Shown here in pieces: positions 9,508 through 20,068 of a DNA stretch of 64,000 nt. Positions within the stretch are counted from its first letter, which is position 1; each line of letters opens with the position of its first letter. Below the pieces are notes generated by a model. That model was not told the origin of the DNA. It saw nothing but the letters and a program-made list of their open reading frames with translations, and made no database searches. The translations under genes and the position numbers were made by a program. This stretch comes from Granulosicoccus antarcticus IMCC3135 (lineage in GTDB: Bacteria; Pseudomonadota; Gammaproteobacteria; Granulosicoccales; Granulosicoccaceae), in NCBI RefSeq assembly GCF_002215215.1, contig NZ_CP018632.1, forward strand, positions 7,126,501 to 7,190,500, given 5' to 3'.

Positions 9508-10461
9508 ATGATTGCACGTATCATTGCCGCTGCCGTGCTTTGCGCCAGTACCAGCGTCTCCAGTCTGTACGCCCAGGAAGCCTCATTCAGCACCGGTCTG
9601 GCCAGTCAGATCAAACCCGGATTGATAGATTGCGGCCCTGGCTCTCGGCTCAGTGCGGTCGGTGAAATCAGATCCAACGAGAATACGATGAGGACGGTTC
9701 CGGCTGCGACAAACTTTGAATCAGCACCCAAAGCATCTGACCTGTTCAACGAATGTGGTGGCACTCGACTATTGTCGATCTCGCAACTCGACCTTCAGAG
9801 CGTGCCTGTGCTGGACGCCGGCGGTGTTGAAGAATTCGTGATGTATCTCTTTGCAGATAATTACTTCGAGCTCTATATCAATGGTCAGTTACTTGCGGTT
9901 GACCCGGTTCCGTTCACACCGCTCAACTCCAGCGTGGTTCGCTTCAAGGCTGATCGTCCGCTTACAATCGCTGTCATGGCAGTCGACTGGGAAGAGAATC
10001 TTGGCCTGGGCTCAGAGAACGATGGTGACAAGGCCTTCCAGCCCGGCAATGGCGGCTTTGTCGCTCACCTGCAAGACTTGGCAAAAAACACTGTCACGAT
10101 CACAAACAGGCGCTGGCGTGCACAGACCTTCTACACCTCGCCTTTGCAAAATCGTGATTGCCTGGTCGCATCTCGTCAAATCCGACGGAGTACCCCCTGC
10201 GATGACAGAGGAGTCGACAACGCGGACGGCTTCTCTGCTGCATACTGGGATTTGCCACTCGATTGGATGATGCCCTCTTTCGACGACCGAAGCTGGCCTT
10301 CAGCATCGAGTTACTCCAACAAGGCTGTAGGTGTTGAGAGCAAGAAAGCATTCACTAACTTCCGCGATGTGTTCGATACTGAAGGGGCGGATGCTGACTT
10401 CATCTGGACCTCAAACCTGATTCTGGACAATCTGGTTATTCTGCGCAAAACCGTAGAGTAA
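9508..10461 (+). CDS. Exported protein of unknown function
   Basis: I take the ATG at 9508, preceded by AGGAG, giving 317 aa with a clear signal peptide (MIARIIAAAVLCASTSVSSL, then cleavage near AQEA). The mature part is rich in aromatic and Asp residues. It has an N-terminal beta-rich segment (FADNYFELYINGQLLAVDPV) and a C-terminal segment with paired Cys (RDCLVASRQIRRSTPCDD) and WDLPLDWMMPSFDDRSWPSA. The FDDxxWPxA style resembles galactose-binding-like beta-sandwich modules, so carbohydrate or surface binding is possible. I do not recognise a named family. It stands alone between a GGDEF-EAL gene and a chemoreceptor. Confidence 0.7.
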   Translation: MIARIIAAAVLCASTSVSSLYAQEASFSTGLASQIKPGLIDCGPGSRLSAVGEIRSNENTMRTVPAATNFESAPKASDLFNECGGTRLLSISQLDLQSVPVLDAGGVEEFVMYLFADNYFELYINGQLLAVDPVPFTPLNSSVVRFKADRPLTIAVMAVDWEENLGLGSENDGDKAFQPGNGGFVAHLQDLAKNTVTITNRRWRAQTFYTSPLQNRDCLVASRQIRRSTPCDDRGVDNADGFSAAYWDLPLDWMMPSFDDRSWPSASSYSNKAVGVESKKAFTNFRDVFDTEGADADFIWTSNLILDNLVILRKTVE

Positions 10462-10623
10462 GGGATCGTTGCAGGCACCAGTCCCACCTGTAACAGCAGA
10501 TCTCTGGAAAAGAAGGCACCTCACAGTTTTTACTCTGTAACTGTAATTCACCGCTAAAGCATCAGCATTGTCGCCCCTTGGCCGATCAATAACAATGGTT
10601 ATGGCGGTTGATGGAATACGTGC

Positions 10624-12528
10624 ATGGTAAAGTGGGGTTTAGGCACACGAATTCAGCTCGTGTTGCTGGCTTGCACAATGGCAGTACTAGTGCTGGTTGG
10701 CATGCAAGTCGATGGCGCAAGAAAATCCAACATCAAGGCTGTCGGAATCCTGGCTGAAGTTCAGGCGACCCAACTATCACTGCGCGATGTTCAGACAGGC
10801 GTTGAGCAGTTGGCACGAGAAGGTAGAGAGGTGCTGCTTAGAGATAATGACGCCAGCGCTGAAAACTTTCGTGCCGCATTCCAGTCGCACAAAGAATTGC
10901 TCCAGGTCAAGACTCAAGATCTGCAAAGTCGCTCCCTGGAGCCGTCCATGAGCAATGAATTGCAACGAACGCTTGATTCGATTGCACAGCTAACAGACAA
11001 GTATGAGACTGCCATGCAAGCTCTCTTGTCCGGCAGCAGTGGCGACCCGATTCGGTTGTTGCGTAATGTTGGTGAGACAAGCCGCACTACCGTCACCATG
11101 ATTGATGGCATCGTGAATGACTATTCACGACAACTCAAGGAGTTGCAGCTGCGGCAAGAATCGATAACCAACAAGAAAAATCGTCTGTTTGCCTTTACGG
11201 TCGTTCTGATACTACTTGGCGTATCAACAATTTTGTGGGCTTTCATACGATGGCATCTGATCAAGCCTCTGAAAACGCTGCTGGATGTAGCCATCAGACT
11301 AAGCGAGGATGAAGTCGACATTTCAATCCAGCATTCGGAGCGCACCGACGAGTTGGGCCTTCTGGCCAGAGCATTGAAAATATTCAAGCGTAATCGCATC
11401 TCGGAGCTGGAGCTTCTACACGCTAACGAACAGAATACAGTGCAGCGAGAGCAGCGTATCAAGGAGGAATTCGAGGACCGTCGTCATGCTGGAGAAAACG
11501 AGCTGCGTGAACGAGAGAAACAGCAAGCCATGCAGCGAGCAGATGAGTCTGCTGCCAGCGAACAACTGTTACAGCTGCGAATCGATCGTCTATCCATGGG
11601 GGTCAGCGCGGCGGCAGGCGGAGACCTGTCCTACCTGGCGAAGAACCCATGTGAGAATCTGCATTTGAATGATGCACTGGCGCATATGACCCTGGAACTG
11701 GAAAGCCTCTTCTCACAGTTCGGTCAGGACTTCGGCAGAATCAAGCTGGATGCGCAGAACGTCAACCTTTCAGCACTCCAGCTCGAAGAATTAGGCAAGT
11801 CTATCGATGAGGGTGCCAACCTGAACAACACCCAGACTCTGCAAGTCCTCCAGGGGGCTCAAACGGTTCGTGACGTACTGCTGGAAGTATCGCAGAGTGT
11901 CGATCGGATGGAGACAGGCATAAGAGGCATATCTGACAATGCCTCGCAGGCATCCAGCGTAGCCTCGCAAGCAGTCGAACTTGCCAGAAGTACAGATGGC
12001 ACTATGCGGACCCTGTCGGAATCTTCACAGGATATTGGCAAGGTCATAAAATTGATTACCTCGGTCGCTGAGCAGACTAATCTGCTGGCACTCAACGCCA
12101 CCATAGAAGCCGCCCGTGCAGGTGACGCCGGTAAAGGCTTTGCGGTCGTGGCCAATGAGGTCAAGGAACTGGCCAAGGAGACCAACAAGGCGACAGATGA
12201 GATTCAGGCTCGTATCGCCGCCATCAGAAAGGATACTGACCAGGCGGTTGAAGCTATTGGCAGTATCAACGAGATCGTCTCAGAGATCGATGGCCTGCAG
12301 ACCAGTATTTCAGAATCAGTAAAGGTGCAATCTGATACAGCGCATCGCATAACAACACTGGTGGGTAATGCAACCGGTGATAACCAGAGCGTCACGACCA
12401 TACTGGACGAGGTGGTTGAGCGGCAGCACAGTACACAACAAGCGGCAGCCAAAGTACGGCAATCATCGGAAGAGCTGCGCAGCAGTGCCGAAGGCAACGT
12501 CAAACTGACAGCGCGGTATCGGATATAG
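10624..12528 (+). CDS. Methyl-accepting chemotaxis protein
   Basis: This 634-aa transmembrane chemoreceptor has TM1 at about residues 10-28 and a compact helical periplasmic domain of about 160 aa, four-helix-bundle-like. TM2 is at about 188-209 ([21 protein letters not shown]), followed by a HAMP domain ([16 protein letters not shown]) and a charged coiled coil at about 265-320. The signalling hairpin carries the CheA/CheW tip [20 protein letters not shown]. It lacks a C-terminal CheR/CheB tethering pentapeptide. It is followed 100 bp downstream by a second receptor of the same architecture, suggesting tandem duplication and divergence. Ligand unknown. Confidence 0.93.
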   Translation: MVKWGLGTRIQLVLLACTMAVLVLVGMQVDGARKSNIKAVGILAEVQATQLSLRDVQTGVEQLAREGREVLLRDNDASAENFRAAFQSHKELLQVKTQDLQSRSLEPSMSNELQRTLDSIAQLTDKYETAMQALLSGSSGDPIRLLRNVGETSRTTVTMIDGIVNDYSRQLKELQLRQESITNKKNRLFAFTVVLILLGVSTILWAFIRWHLIKPLKTLLDVAIRLSEDEVDISIQHSERTDELGLLARALKIFKRNRISELELLHANEQNTVQREQRIKEEFEDRRHAGENELREREKQQAMQRADESAASEQLLQLRIDRLSMGVSAAAGGDLSYLAKNPCENLHLNDALAHMTLELESLFSQFGQDFGRIKLDAQNVNLSALQLEELGKSIDEGANLNNTQTLQVLQGAQTVRDVLLEVSQSVDRMETGIRGISDNASQASSVASQAVELARSTDGTMRTLSESSQDIGKVIKLITSVAEQTNLLALNATIEAARAGDAGKGFAVVANEVKELAKETNKATDEIQARIAAIRKDTDQAVEAIGSINEIVSEIDGLQTSISESVKVQSDTAHRITTLVGNATGDNQSVTTILDEVVERQHSTQQAAAKVRQSSEELRSSAEGNVKLTARYRI

Positions 12529-12627
12529 GAACAATACTCAGGCGCAGCGTATGCCACGCACATTCAGCATTCGCCGATCGCCCAGACCTATGCTTTCGAA
12601 CTCCAGAACCCGTATTTTCTTGAAACC

Positions 12628-14988
12628 ATGAATACACTCAAGCTGGGTATCAAACCAAAACTGCTCATCGCCTTTGGCCTGATACTGACAACAACGCTCG
12701 TTGCAAGCACCATTGCCTTGTATGCATTTACACGGTTTTCGGACGCGATAGCGGAGATCAACCAGGAAAGCGTCCCTCTCATGGTTGAAGCCATAGAGCG
12801 CACACAAATGGGCATAGGGATCAGTATAAAACTGCCAGAGCTGACCGACTCGAAAACTCTGCAAGAGGCCAGGACGCACTACGAGAGTCTGAGCATGAGC
12901 ATCAAGGATGTCAGCCAACTGGTTATCGATAGTGCTATCACCCGTGGGGAGCCTACTGACTCGCTTGCAATGACAAACAAGCTCAAATCGATTGCTCAGT
13001 TCCAGTCCGATGTCACAGCACTCTATGAGGCAGTTGAGATTGAACTGACGAATGAACTCGACGTTGAACGATCCATGAAGTTGTTAGACGAGGAACTGCA
13101 ATCCGTCAATGATGCGTTAATGGCCGCTGTCGATACCACTTCCGGTAATTATGAGATATTGACTGAAAAAGTCTTGAATCATGACGCCGAGCCTATTAAC
13201 TCACTGACGCAACTGCATATGAGCACTACGCTCATGATGAAAGAAAGCGTAGCAAGACTTATCCATTTACTGCAGTTAAGAGCCGAACTCAATACTGTAA
13301 GTGGCATTCTCCACCATGTTGTACAGGCTTCAGATATTAATGAAATTCAACCTCAGATAGATGGCTACCTCGCCTCACTTGCTCAAATTACCATCGATAT
13401 GAAATTTATCGGTGCGGATGAGAAAGACAGATATATAGCGAATGGCATTAATCGCATACTGGAACTGGCAGCGATTGACACCGGCATTTTCGACCAGAAG
13501 CGCAAAGCACTGGCCGCCTACGAACACGTTCAGGAAATGGAAGATAAACGGAAGACAAACCAGCAGGTTTTTCTCTCAAAACTAACGGAAAAGGTTCGCA
13601 TCAGCGCCGCTGAGGTAGACGATGCCGGCGATGGCGTCATTTCATTGATAAGCAGCAGCCGAGCCCAACTGCTCATCGTATTCCTTCTAAGCATTCTCAT
13701 CACCGCGCTTATTTTCTGGCTGCTGATTTCCAAGAACATCCTTGCCCGCTTGTTAGATACCATAACGGCTCTGCGTTCAGTGGCTGATGGCAACTACGAT
13801 GTTTCAGTCAACTGCACCGGTAGCGATGAGCTGACCGACCTGGCCCATACCGTGGAAGTGTTCAGACACAATGCCCTTGAAGCCCGAACGATGCAGGAAG
13901 AACGCGCACAACTGGCAGAAAAACAGCAAGAGCAAGAACTCAGGGAAACCGAACGCGAACGCAGGTCTCGCGAAGATGAGTCGATTCGGCACAAGGCGGA
14001 ACAAGCTCAGGCTGCACGAGAGAAAGACACTGCGGATCTGCTTCAACAGCGCGTTGATCAGTTACTGGCAGCCGTCAGTGCAGCGGCAGAAGGAAATCTT
14101 TCCTACCCGATAGATACCCATGGCGATGATCTGGCAGGCCAGATGGCCAGAGCCCTGGAAACGCTGTTTGCAGACGTGCGAAACAGCATGCGCAGCATCA
14201 ATGACAACGCATCACAACTGACCCGGGCCTCGGCAAGCATGACCACGCTGTCAGTCGATATGAATCGCATGGCGTCATCCAACACCGAAAGCGCGTTGGA
14301 GGCCTCGGCACTGACATCAGATGTCGGACTGAGCGTGGATAGCGTGGCCGGGGCGACCGAAGAAATGAGCTCATCCATTGAGAAAATTGCGCGTAATACC
14401 AAAGAGGCTGAGACGGTGGCAGCCGAAGCTGTCAATCTGGCCAAGACCACTGATTGCACGGTCCGGAAGCTTGCCGAAAGCAGTATCAGCATCGGTCACG
14501 TGATCAAAGTCATCAATACCATTGCCGAACAGACCAACCTGCTCGCCTTGAACGCAACCATTGAAGCGGCGCGTGCCGGTGAGGCCGGCAAGGGATTTGC
14601 GGTTGTCGCAACCGAGGTGAAAGAACTGGCAAAAGAGACTGCCCGTGCTACCGAACAGATTGAATCACGCATCAGCGATATTCAGTCTGATACGGACTCC
14701 GCCGTGGCCGCCATCGAATCCATCGGATTGATCATCGACAAAATCAGCTCGATACAATCATCAATTACTGTGGCTGTATCCGAACAATTCAATGTGACTC
14801 AGGATATCAACCGATCAATTCTGCAAACAGCCGACGGTGGTCAGGCAATAGCCTCACTCATCGAAGGTGTTGCCACCAAGGCGAAGATGAACCAACAGGC
14901 CTCCGATCATGTCAGCATGGCTGCAGAGGAGCTATCGGACATGGCAGCTCAGCTTCAGGGGCTGGTGCGTCGCTATGCAACTGATTAG
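12628..14988 (+). CDS. Methyl-accepting chemotaxis protein
   Basis: The product is 786 aa. TM1 is at about residues 12-34, a long all-helical periplasmic domain runs to about 345, and TM2 is [25 protein letters not shown] domain follows ([28 protein letters not shown]), then a Glu/Arg-rich coiled coil ([19 protein letters not shown]) and a signalling domain with [28 protein letters not shown]. The sensory region is about twice as long as in the preceding receptor. Both receptors and the one at 40823 share the HAMP plus Glu/Arg coil plus signalling arrangement, so they form one paralogous set. Ligand unknown. Confidence 0.93.
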   Translation: MNTLKLGIKPKLLIAFGLILTTTLVASTIALYAFTRFSDAIAEINQESVPLMVEAIERTQMGIGISIKLPELTDSKTLQEARTHYESLSMSIKDVSQLVIDSAITRGEPTDSLAMTNKLKSIAQFQSDVTALYEAVEIELTNELDVERSMKLLDEELQSVNDALMAAVDTTSGNYEILTEKVLNHDAEPINSLTQLHMSTTLMMKESVARLIHLLQLRAELNTVSGILHHVVQASDINEIQPQIDGYLASLAQITIDMKFIGADEKDRYIANGINRILELAAIDTGIFDQKRKALAAYEHVQEMEDKRKTNQQVFLSKLTEKVRISAAEVDDAGDGVISLISSSRAQLLIVFLLSILITALIFWLLISKNILARLLDTITALRSVADGNYDVSVNCTGSDELTDLAHTVEVFRHNALEARTMQEERAQLAEKQQEQELRETERERRSREDESIRHKAEQAQAAREKDTADLLQQRVDQLLAAVSAAAEGNLSYPIDTHGDDLAGQMARALETLFADVRNSMRSINDNASQLTRASASMTTLSVDMNRMASSNTESALEASALTSDVGLSVDSVAGATEEMSSSIEKIARNTKEAETVAAEAVNLAKTTDCTVRKLAESSISIGHVIKVINTIAEQTNLLALNATIEAARAGEAGKGFAVVATEVKELAKETARATEQIESRISDIQSDTDSAVAAIESIGLIIDKISSIQSSITVAVSEQFNVTQDINRSILQTADGGQAIASLIEGVATKAKMNQQASDHVSMAAEELSDMAAQLQGLVRRYATD

Positions 14989-15084
14989 GACAAGTATTCT
15001 GCTCTGGTAGAAAACAAGGAATTCATTCCACGAGTCGCGGTTGTTCAAACGACTAATCTGGGATACGCTGAACAAGTTTTCACC

Positions 15085-15606
15085 ATGAACAGACAATCTC
15101 CAGAAGATGTAAATATACGTACTATTGCCCACTACCCTGCGGCCATTGTTCAGCAAGTCAGAAACCTGATCAGTGAAGGTCGCCTGAGAGAGTACCTGCG
15201 AACCAAATATCCGGAACGGCACCAATACAATAGTGACGACACACTCTACAGTTTCACTCTGGAGCTCAAAGATCGCTACCTGAAGCGAAGCAAACCTCTA
15301 AGTAAAGCCCGTTATGATGATCACCTGGATACTGTTAAAAACGCACTAGGCACTCATACTCGTATCAGCCGCACTCACGGTGGCAAGCTTAAAAGCAAGA
15401 ACGAGATTCATATAGCCTCCGTTTTCAAGAACACCCCTGCTGAGTTCCTGCGCATGATAGTGGTCCACGAACTCGCCCACTTCAAAGAACAGGACCACAA
15501 CAAAGCCTTCTATCAACTCTGCTGTCACATGGATTCCGACTACCATCAGCTGGAACTTGATGTTCGCTTGTACTTGTTATTGCTGGACTCTGGGCAAAGT
15601 TTGTAG
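15085..15606 (+). CDS. YgjP-like (DUF45/M48-type) metal-dependent hydrolase
   Basis: This 173-aa protein carries the zinc motif HELAHFKEQDH, that is HExxH plus a third His (HELAH at about residues 134-138 and the His of KEQDH). A C-terminal region follows (AFYQLCCHMDSDYHQLELDVRLYL) that matches the YgjP/DUF45 pattern. The N-terminal beta segment typical of longer (about 230 aa) members is shortened. Residues YLKRSKPLSKARYDDHLDTVK lie ahead of the catalytic part. The biochemical substrate in the family is poorly defined. It sits alone between the chemoreceptor pair and a small membrane protein on the other strand. Confidence 0.75.
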   Translation: MNRQSPEDVNIRTIAHYPAAIVQQVRNLISEGRLREYLRTKYPERHQYNSDDTLYSFTLELKDRYLKRSKPLSKARYDDHLDTVKNALGTHTRISRTHGGKLKSKNEIHIASVFKNTPAEFLRMIVVHELAHFKEQDHNKAFYQLCCHMDSDYHQLELDVRLYLLLLDSGQSL

Positions 15607-15631
15607 CCTGATCTCCGGCAGTTTGCAGCGA

Positions 15632-15895
15632 TTACGATTCCGCCTTTACGACATCACTGTACTCTTCAGCGTCTACTCTGGTTTCAACACGTCTCTTACG
15701 CTTTCCAGCCAATGCGCCATACACCATCATCACCAGCGCGCCAAACAAGGCAGCTCCTGCCAGAAACACACTCGCCACAAGGCTGGCACCGATCAGGGCT
15801 ACAGCAACAATGCCTCCAGCCACTTTGGCGCCCAAAGGCATTTCACTCCAGAATTTGTCCGCGTTGGTTTCCATATTGATCGTTGTGTAAGTCAT
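15632..15895 (-). CDS. Small membrane protein of unknown function
   Basis: This 87-aa protein has an N-terminal soluble segment (MTYTTINMETNADKFWSEMP), one long hydrophobic hairpin-length stretch at about residues 22-64 (AKVAGGIVAVALIGASLVAS, then VFLAGAALFGALVMMVYGAL) and a basic then acidic tail (GKRKRRVETRVDAEEY). AGGAAAAAAAA lies just before the ATG. It is upstream of, and in the opposite direction to, nothing obviously related. Two transmembrane helices are likely. I do not recognise a family. Confidence 0.65.
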   Translation of the reverse strand: MTYTTINMETNADKFWSEMPLGAKVAGGIVAVALIGASLVASVFLAGAALFGALVMMVYGALAGKRKRRVETRVDAEEYSDVVKAES

Positions 15896-15996
15896 TTTTT
15901 TTTCCTGTTCAGATTAGTGATTGATTTTTCCGGAAAGGCATGCCCTTCCGACACCCACTAATCTACGCCTGGAAAATTAGGCAAGAATTAGGAAAG

Positions 15997-17277
15997 CTAC
16001 GATGCGTTCGCCACCCTGTGCTGACGATACTCATACCTGAGCCCTCGCCCTTCCAGATTCTCGACAATCAACACACCACCAGACCTGAGAGCTACCTGCT
16101 TTGCGATCGCCAAACCAAGACCGTTGCCTTCATTACCTGCCCGTGAGCCTCGATCGAAGGGTTCGAATACAGACTTCAGAGCAGCAGGGTCTATACCCGG
16201 ACCAGTGTCATCGATGCGAAACACCATCTCCTCGCCTTCGGCAAACAAACTGACATTGATCTGCCCATCTACCGGGATATAACGAATGGCATTACTCAAG
16301 CCATTACGAAATATCTTCGACAAGCCATAATCCAGATCTGCGACTCTGATATTTTCAATGCGTAGCACCCCCAGATCAACCGATCGCTCTATTGCCAATG
16401 GGTAGACACTGGCGATGAGCTCACGCAATAGCACGTCGGCCTCCACCACTTGAGTATGGGTCTGATAGTTAAACTGCAGCCGGGCCAGATCAAGCAACTG
16501 GGTGACCAACGATTCCAGACGCTTCAGGCCCTGTCGCATCAACATCTGGTTTTCTTGTGTCTCATCGCGACACACGCTATCGGCCAGCAGGTTCAAGCCG
16601 GCAACCGGGGTACGCATTTCATGAGCGGCATCGGCAATGAACCTCTGTTGTCTTTGAATATCATTGCGGGTACGGCTCAGCAAACGATTGATCGCCCGGG
16701 TAAAGGGCAATATTTCCTCTGCAATGCCGGCATCGGAAAGTGGCTCAAGAGACAGGGATTCGCGCGAATCAATCTCTGCTGCCAGTTTGCGTACGGGTTT
16801 CAAACCACGCGCCAGAACCCAACGCGCAATCAGAAAAAATCCGATTGCCAGTACTACAACAGGTAACAAGGCGTACAACGCATTATTGCCTGCCAGTTCT
16901 GCTCTTAGCTCGGTTTGCTGAGCCACGGCATAAGGCACAGCGCCATCCATTGGCCTTACCACAAGGACACGCCAGAAATTACCTCGTGCCTCAATGTCAT
17001 GAAAACCTGGCTTCAACTTCTCGGAGAGTCTGAGAAAACCGCGCTTGCCCAGTGCTTGTACCAGCACTTGCTCATCATGCCGTTCGCGACTCCAGAAGTT
17101 ATCGTATCGTTCGCCATCCGGAACCCAACGAGCGACCTCTAGCAGCATGGAGTCCTGCATATCCTCCGCGCTAAGGTAGGCCAGACCCGCAGACAGCAAT
17201 CCTCCAACAACGGCACAGGCCAGACTGGCAGCAAAGAGCCAACGATTGAGCTCACGCTGCAGCGAGCCTCGCCTCAT
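15997..17277 (-). CDS. Two-component sensor histidine kinase
   Basis: This 426-aa inner-membrane kinase has TM1 at about residues 13-33 and a periplasmic sensor of about 115 aa. TM2 is NALYALLPVVVLAIGFFLIA, followed by a HAMP-like linker (RGLKPVRKLAAEIDSR). The dimerisation/phospho-acceptor region has His in FIADAAHEMRTPVAGLNLLA, and the ATPase domain has an N-box (FRNGLSNAIRY), DTGPGID and GNGLGLAIAKQVALRSGG. It belongs to the QseC/TctE-like class paired with OmpR regulators. Its ATG overlaps the stop of the response regulator gene by 4 bp (ATGA), so the two are translationally coupled. Signal unknown. Confidence 0.92.
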   Translation of the reverse strand: MRRGSLQRELNRWLFAASLACAVVGGLLSAGLAYLSAEDMQDSMLLEVARWVPDGERYDNFWSRERHDEQVLVQALGKRGFLRLSEKLKPGFHDIEARGNFWRVLVVRPMDGAVPYAVAQQTELRAELAGNNALYALLPVVVLAIGFFLIARWVLARGLKPVRKLAAEIDSRESLSLEPLSDAGIAEEILPFTRAINRLLSRTRNDIQRQQRFIADAAHEMRTPVAGLNLLADSVCRDETQENQMLMRQGLKRLESLVTQLLDLARLQFNYQTHTQVVEADVLLRELIASVYPLAIERSVDLGVLRIENIRVADLDYGLSKIFRNGLSNAIRYIPVDGQINVSLFAEGEEMVFRIDDTGPGIDPAALKSVFEPFDRGSRAGNEGNGLGLAIAKQVALRSGGVLIVENLEGRGLRYEYRQHRVANAS

Positions 17278-17930
17278 TTTTCCACCATCCAGCCCAGGCC
17301 GCGTATGTTCCTGATCGCCTGTTTGCCAAGCTTTTTGCGTAGGCCATGAATCACGACCTCAAGAGCATTGCTCGCAACCTCTTCGCCTTGACTGTACACA
17401 TGGGATTCCAGCTGTTCACGTGAAAACACCTGACCGGGTCGGTACATCATGGCTTGCAACAAGGCCATTTCACGAGCCGACAGGGAGACATCGCCAAACT
17501 CTCCTCTGGCGGATGCCGCGGCGGGATCAAGCTGTAGATTCGCTGTCACCAGCTGTGGGCTGCCTGATCCCACGTGTCGACGAGCAACAGCTCGCAGACG
17601 TGCCTGCAACTCACCCAGTGAAAAGGGTTTGACCAGATAGTCATCAGCTCCCAGATCCAGGCCCTGGATGCGATCCTGCTCGCCATCACGAGCTGTGATG
17701 ATGATGACCGGTATATCCTTGCCACGCTCTCGCATTTGCCTTAGAACCGATGTGCCATCCATTCCCGGAAGGCCGAGGTCCAACAGGACCGCATCGAAAG
17801 TATCACCCTCGAGCGCGGGCATGACAGCCTTGCCATCCTTGACCCACTGACACGTATGGTTAGCCTCGAGCAAGGATTGCGAAACCCCATGACCAATCAA
17901 CGGATCATCTTCAACCAGCAAAATGCGCAC
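17274..17930 (-). CDS. OmpR/PhoB-family response regulator
   Basis: This 218-aa regulator has a receiver domain (acidic pocket VEDDPL, phospho-acceptor Asp in AVLLDLGLPGMDG, conserved Thr/Ser in VIIITARD, Lys in DYLVKPF) and a C-terminal winged helix (SAREMALLQAMMYRPGQVFSREQLESHVY, then NALEVVIHGLRKKLG). The spacing matches QseB/TctD-like regulators. It is the first gene of the pair with the kinase at 17277 and presumably activates or represses membrane or transport genes on phosphorylation. Targets are not evident from context. Confidence 0.94.
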   Translation of the reverse strand: MRILLVEDDPLIGHGVSQSLLEANHTCQWVKDGKAVMPALEGDTFDAVLLDLGLPGMDGTSVLRQMRERGKDIPVIIITARDGEQDRIQGLDLGADDYLVKPFSLGELQARLRAVARRHVGSGSPQLVTANLQLDPAAASARGEFGDVSLSAREMALLQAMMYRPGQVFSREQLESHVYSQGEEVASNALEVVIHGLRKKLGKQAIRNIRGLGWMVEK

Positions 17931-17963
17931 AGTGCTTCCCAGCTAATCCTGCAATTCAAAGAC

Positions 17964-17983
17964 AGCCCGTGTTACCACGGGCT
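17964..17983 (-). terminator. Stem-loop downstream of the PhyH-family gene
   Basis: AGCCCGTG pairs with CACGGGCT around a TTAC loop. It lies between the end of the PhyH gene (18137) and the start of the response regulator gene (17930), both on the - strand. On that strand the stem is followed by a weakly T-rich stretch, consistent with a terminator for the upstream gene. Confidence 0.5.
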
Positions 17984-18136
17984 GAGCTGTTGATCAGGGC
18001 TGCAACACCAGCGACCCTTTCTCGTTCACAGGCAAGGTTACCTACTTGTGCCGACCATGGCCACGATTTCCGCCCGGCTCGCTGTCAAGAAGCTCACCAC
18101 TGCGGTGTCATAAACAGGCAACCAAGACACCTTTCA

Positions 18137-19000
18137 TCAAGCAACCTTATGCTTATCCTGCTGATCAAAGAAGGAGGCTGTCGTAGGCTTTTGAGGCAAC
18201 TTCATTTCAAACTGTTTTGACCTGACCGAGTTGGTTCGCTCGCCGCGTACCAACATCCCTTCATGTTCAGTCGGCATCGGGTTTGCCGCATACGGCACAG
18301 CATCTTCGGCTGAATACACACAGATAAACAGGTTTCTGGAATTGCTTGACATATTGGGTGCCGAACCATGCAGCAAACGTGTGTGCATCAGGCAAACCGA
18401 ACCTGCAGGACCAATACATCGGATTGCTTTTGATTGGCACTTTTCGGCTAGTTCATTATCTACCGAACCGGTAAACACGCCATCGTGCCAGAGATCGTGG
18501 ATAGGGCCTGTGTGAGATCCCGGTATGACTTCAAGGGGTCCATTCTCTTCGGTGACCTCATCAACCATCAGCAGTGCCGTGATCAGATCATCGTTGGAGT
18601 GTGGCGTAAACGGAAAATCCTGATGCCATTTGACAGCCGTTGTGCCACCCGGCAACTTGGCGTTGATTTTCGAATGATGAAATTTTACGTTCGGGCCGAT
18701 CAAGCCTGCAATCGCATCAGTCATTCCACTGTCAGCCATGGCATCGAAATAGGCAGCAGACACCTCAATAGGAGCATTCACCCGACGTAGACCGGGTTTC
18801 TCGGCTGTGTGTCCTGGCTCGACATCATAGCGGGGACGACCATCGAGAGTGTCGCCATAGGGCTCGGTGTGCTCCCGACTCTCCTCCACCCAGCCGGCGA
18901 AAGACTCTTTCATGGCCTGCAGGCTTTCCTGGCTAACCACGTTTTCAACCAGCAGATATCCATCTTTCCAGAACTGCTCTTTCTGTTGTTCGTTCAGCAT
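18137..19000 (-). CDS. Phytanoyl-CoA dioxygenase family (PhyH) protein
   Basis: This is a 287-aa Fe(II)/2-oxoglutarate-dependent dioxygenase. I take the ATG at 19000 (MLNEQQKEQFWKDGYLLVEN), preceded by GGAG, over the longer in-frame start. The iron-binding facial triad is visible: HxD in VKWHQDFPF, and the distal His in HTRLLHGSAPN. The downstream Arg that binds 2-oxoglutarate is in SSNSRNLFICVY. Family members hydroxylate small molecules such as ectoine, acyl-CoAs or phosphonates. The gene diverges from a LysR regulator at 19109. Substrate not identifiable here. Confidence 0.85.
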   Translation of the reverse strand: MLNEQQKEQFWKDGYLLVENVVSQESLQAMKESFAGWVEESREHTEPYGDTLDGRPRYDVEPGHTAEKPGLRRVNAPIEVSAAYFDAMADSGMTDAIAGLIGPNVKFHHSKINAKLPGGTTAVKWHQDFPFTPHSNDDLITALLMVDEVTEENGPLEVIPGSHTGPIHDLWHDGVFTGSVDNELAEKCQSKAIRCIGPAGSVCLMHTRLLHGSAPNMSSNSRNLFICVYSAEDAVPYAANPMPTEHEGMLVRGERTNSVRSKQFEMKLPQKPTTASFFDQQDKHKVA

Positions 19001-19108
19001 GTGTTGCTCCGTTGAATGGGATGTGAGGGCGCTTGCTTCTGTGTCGACAGTAGCAATGCAGTAAGATAGTTTCAAATTGTTTTATGTTGTCATTAAGCAA
19101 AGAAAAAC

Positions 19109-20011
19109 ATGGTCAGACTCACGTTGAAGCAATGCGAATACTTTGCCGCTGTGGCGCAGCAGGGCGGTATTGCCCAAGCCGCACGCGTACTCAACATTTC
19201 CCAGCCAGCAGTCTCACAAGCCATTGAAAAGCTGGAAGACATCTGCGGCTTGCAGCTGTTGTTGCGCCACCACGCCAGAGGCACAGAGCTGACACCACAG
19301 GGCCGCGCTTTCCTGGGCTCGGCGCTGAAGCTGATTGAGTCTGCCCAGCAAACCGAGTTGCATGCAAAGGCCATTTCATCACATCTTGCCGGCACCATTC
19401 GATTCGGTTGTTTTCACACGCTGGCGCCCTACTATCTTGCCAGTCTGATCGGCGAACATCGGCGCATACGAGCCGATATCCACATCGTTCCCTCTGAGTT
19501 GCTACAGGATGAGCTTATCTTGCAGATCTACAACGGCGAGCTGGACCTGGCACTCACCTACGACATGTCTTTGCCCACAGAAGGGTTACGGGCAGAGCCT
19601 TTGCATCAGCTGACACCGTTTGTCTTACTCGACAAGAAACATCCGCTGGCAAAACGCAAAAAACTGGCTCTGCATGAATTGGCCGAGGATCCCTATGTGA
19701 TGTTCGAAGGCCCGTCCAGTCGACATTATTTCGAGCAGATTCTAAGCTCACAAGGTATTCATCCTGATATCGCTTTTGTTGCCAATTCGATGGAATCTGT
19801 ACGCAGTGCGGTTGCCAATGGTTTCGGGTATTCATTGGCGGTAATGCCCACCACTCAAGCCGACACCCACGGTGGCGGCAAGGTCGTCAGCATTGCACTG
19901 AGTGATGATATAGCGGCCTTGCCTGTGGTGTTGATCAGCAAACACAGCTCGGGGGAATCAACATTGATTGAAAACTTCATCGACTTCTGCAAAACCAGAT
20001 TGAGGCATTGA
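19109..20011 (+). CDS. LysR-type transcriptional regulator
   Basis: The product is 300 aa, a full-length LysR regulator. Residues 1-62 form the winged helix-turn-helix (LKQCEYFAAVAQQGGIAQAARVLNISQPAVSQAIEKLED), and the remainder is a periplasmic-binding-protein-like effector domain (GTIRFGCFHTLAPYYLASLI and later GFGYSLAVMP). The 108-bp gap to the divergent PhyH gene (start 19000) is the usual site for LysR operators, so control of that dioxygenase is the likely role. It converges on the LysE/ArgO exporter gene. Confidence 0.92.
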   Translation: MVRLTLKQCEYFAAVAQQGGIAQAARVLNISQPAVSQAIEKLEDICGLQLLLRHHARGTELTPQGRAFLGSALKLIESAQQTELHAKAISSHLAGTIRFGCFHTLAPYYLASLIGEHRRIRADIHIVPSELLQDELILQIYNGELDLALTYDMSLPTEGLRAEPLHQLTPFVLLDKKHPLAKRKKLALHELAEDPYVMFEGPSSRHYFEQILSSQGIHPDIAFVANSMESVRSAVANGFGYSLAVMPTTQADTHGGGKVVSIALSDDIAALPVVLISKHSSGESTLIENFIDFCKTRLRH

Positions 20012-20068
20012 CATGACAATGACAGCACTTTACCTGAAGCCTTATTGAACTCAAACGAGTCTCACTCG

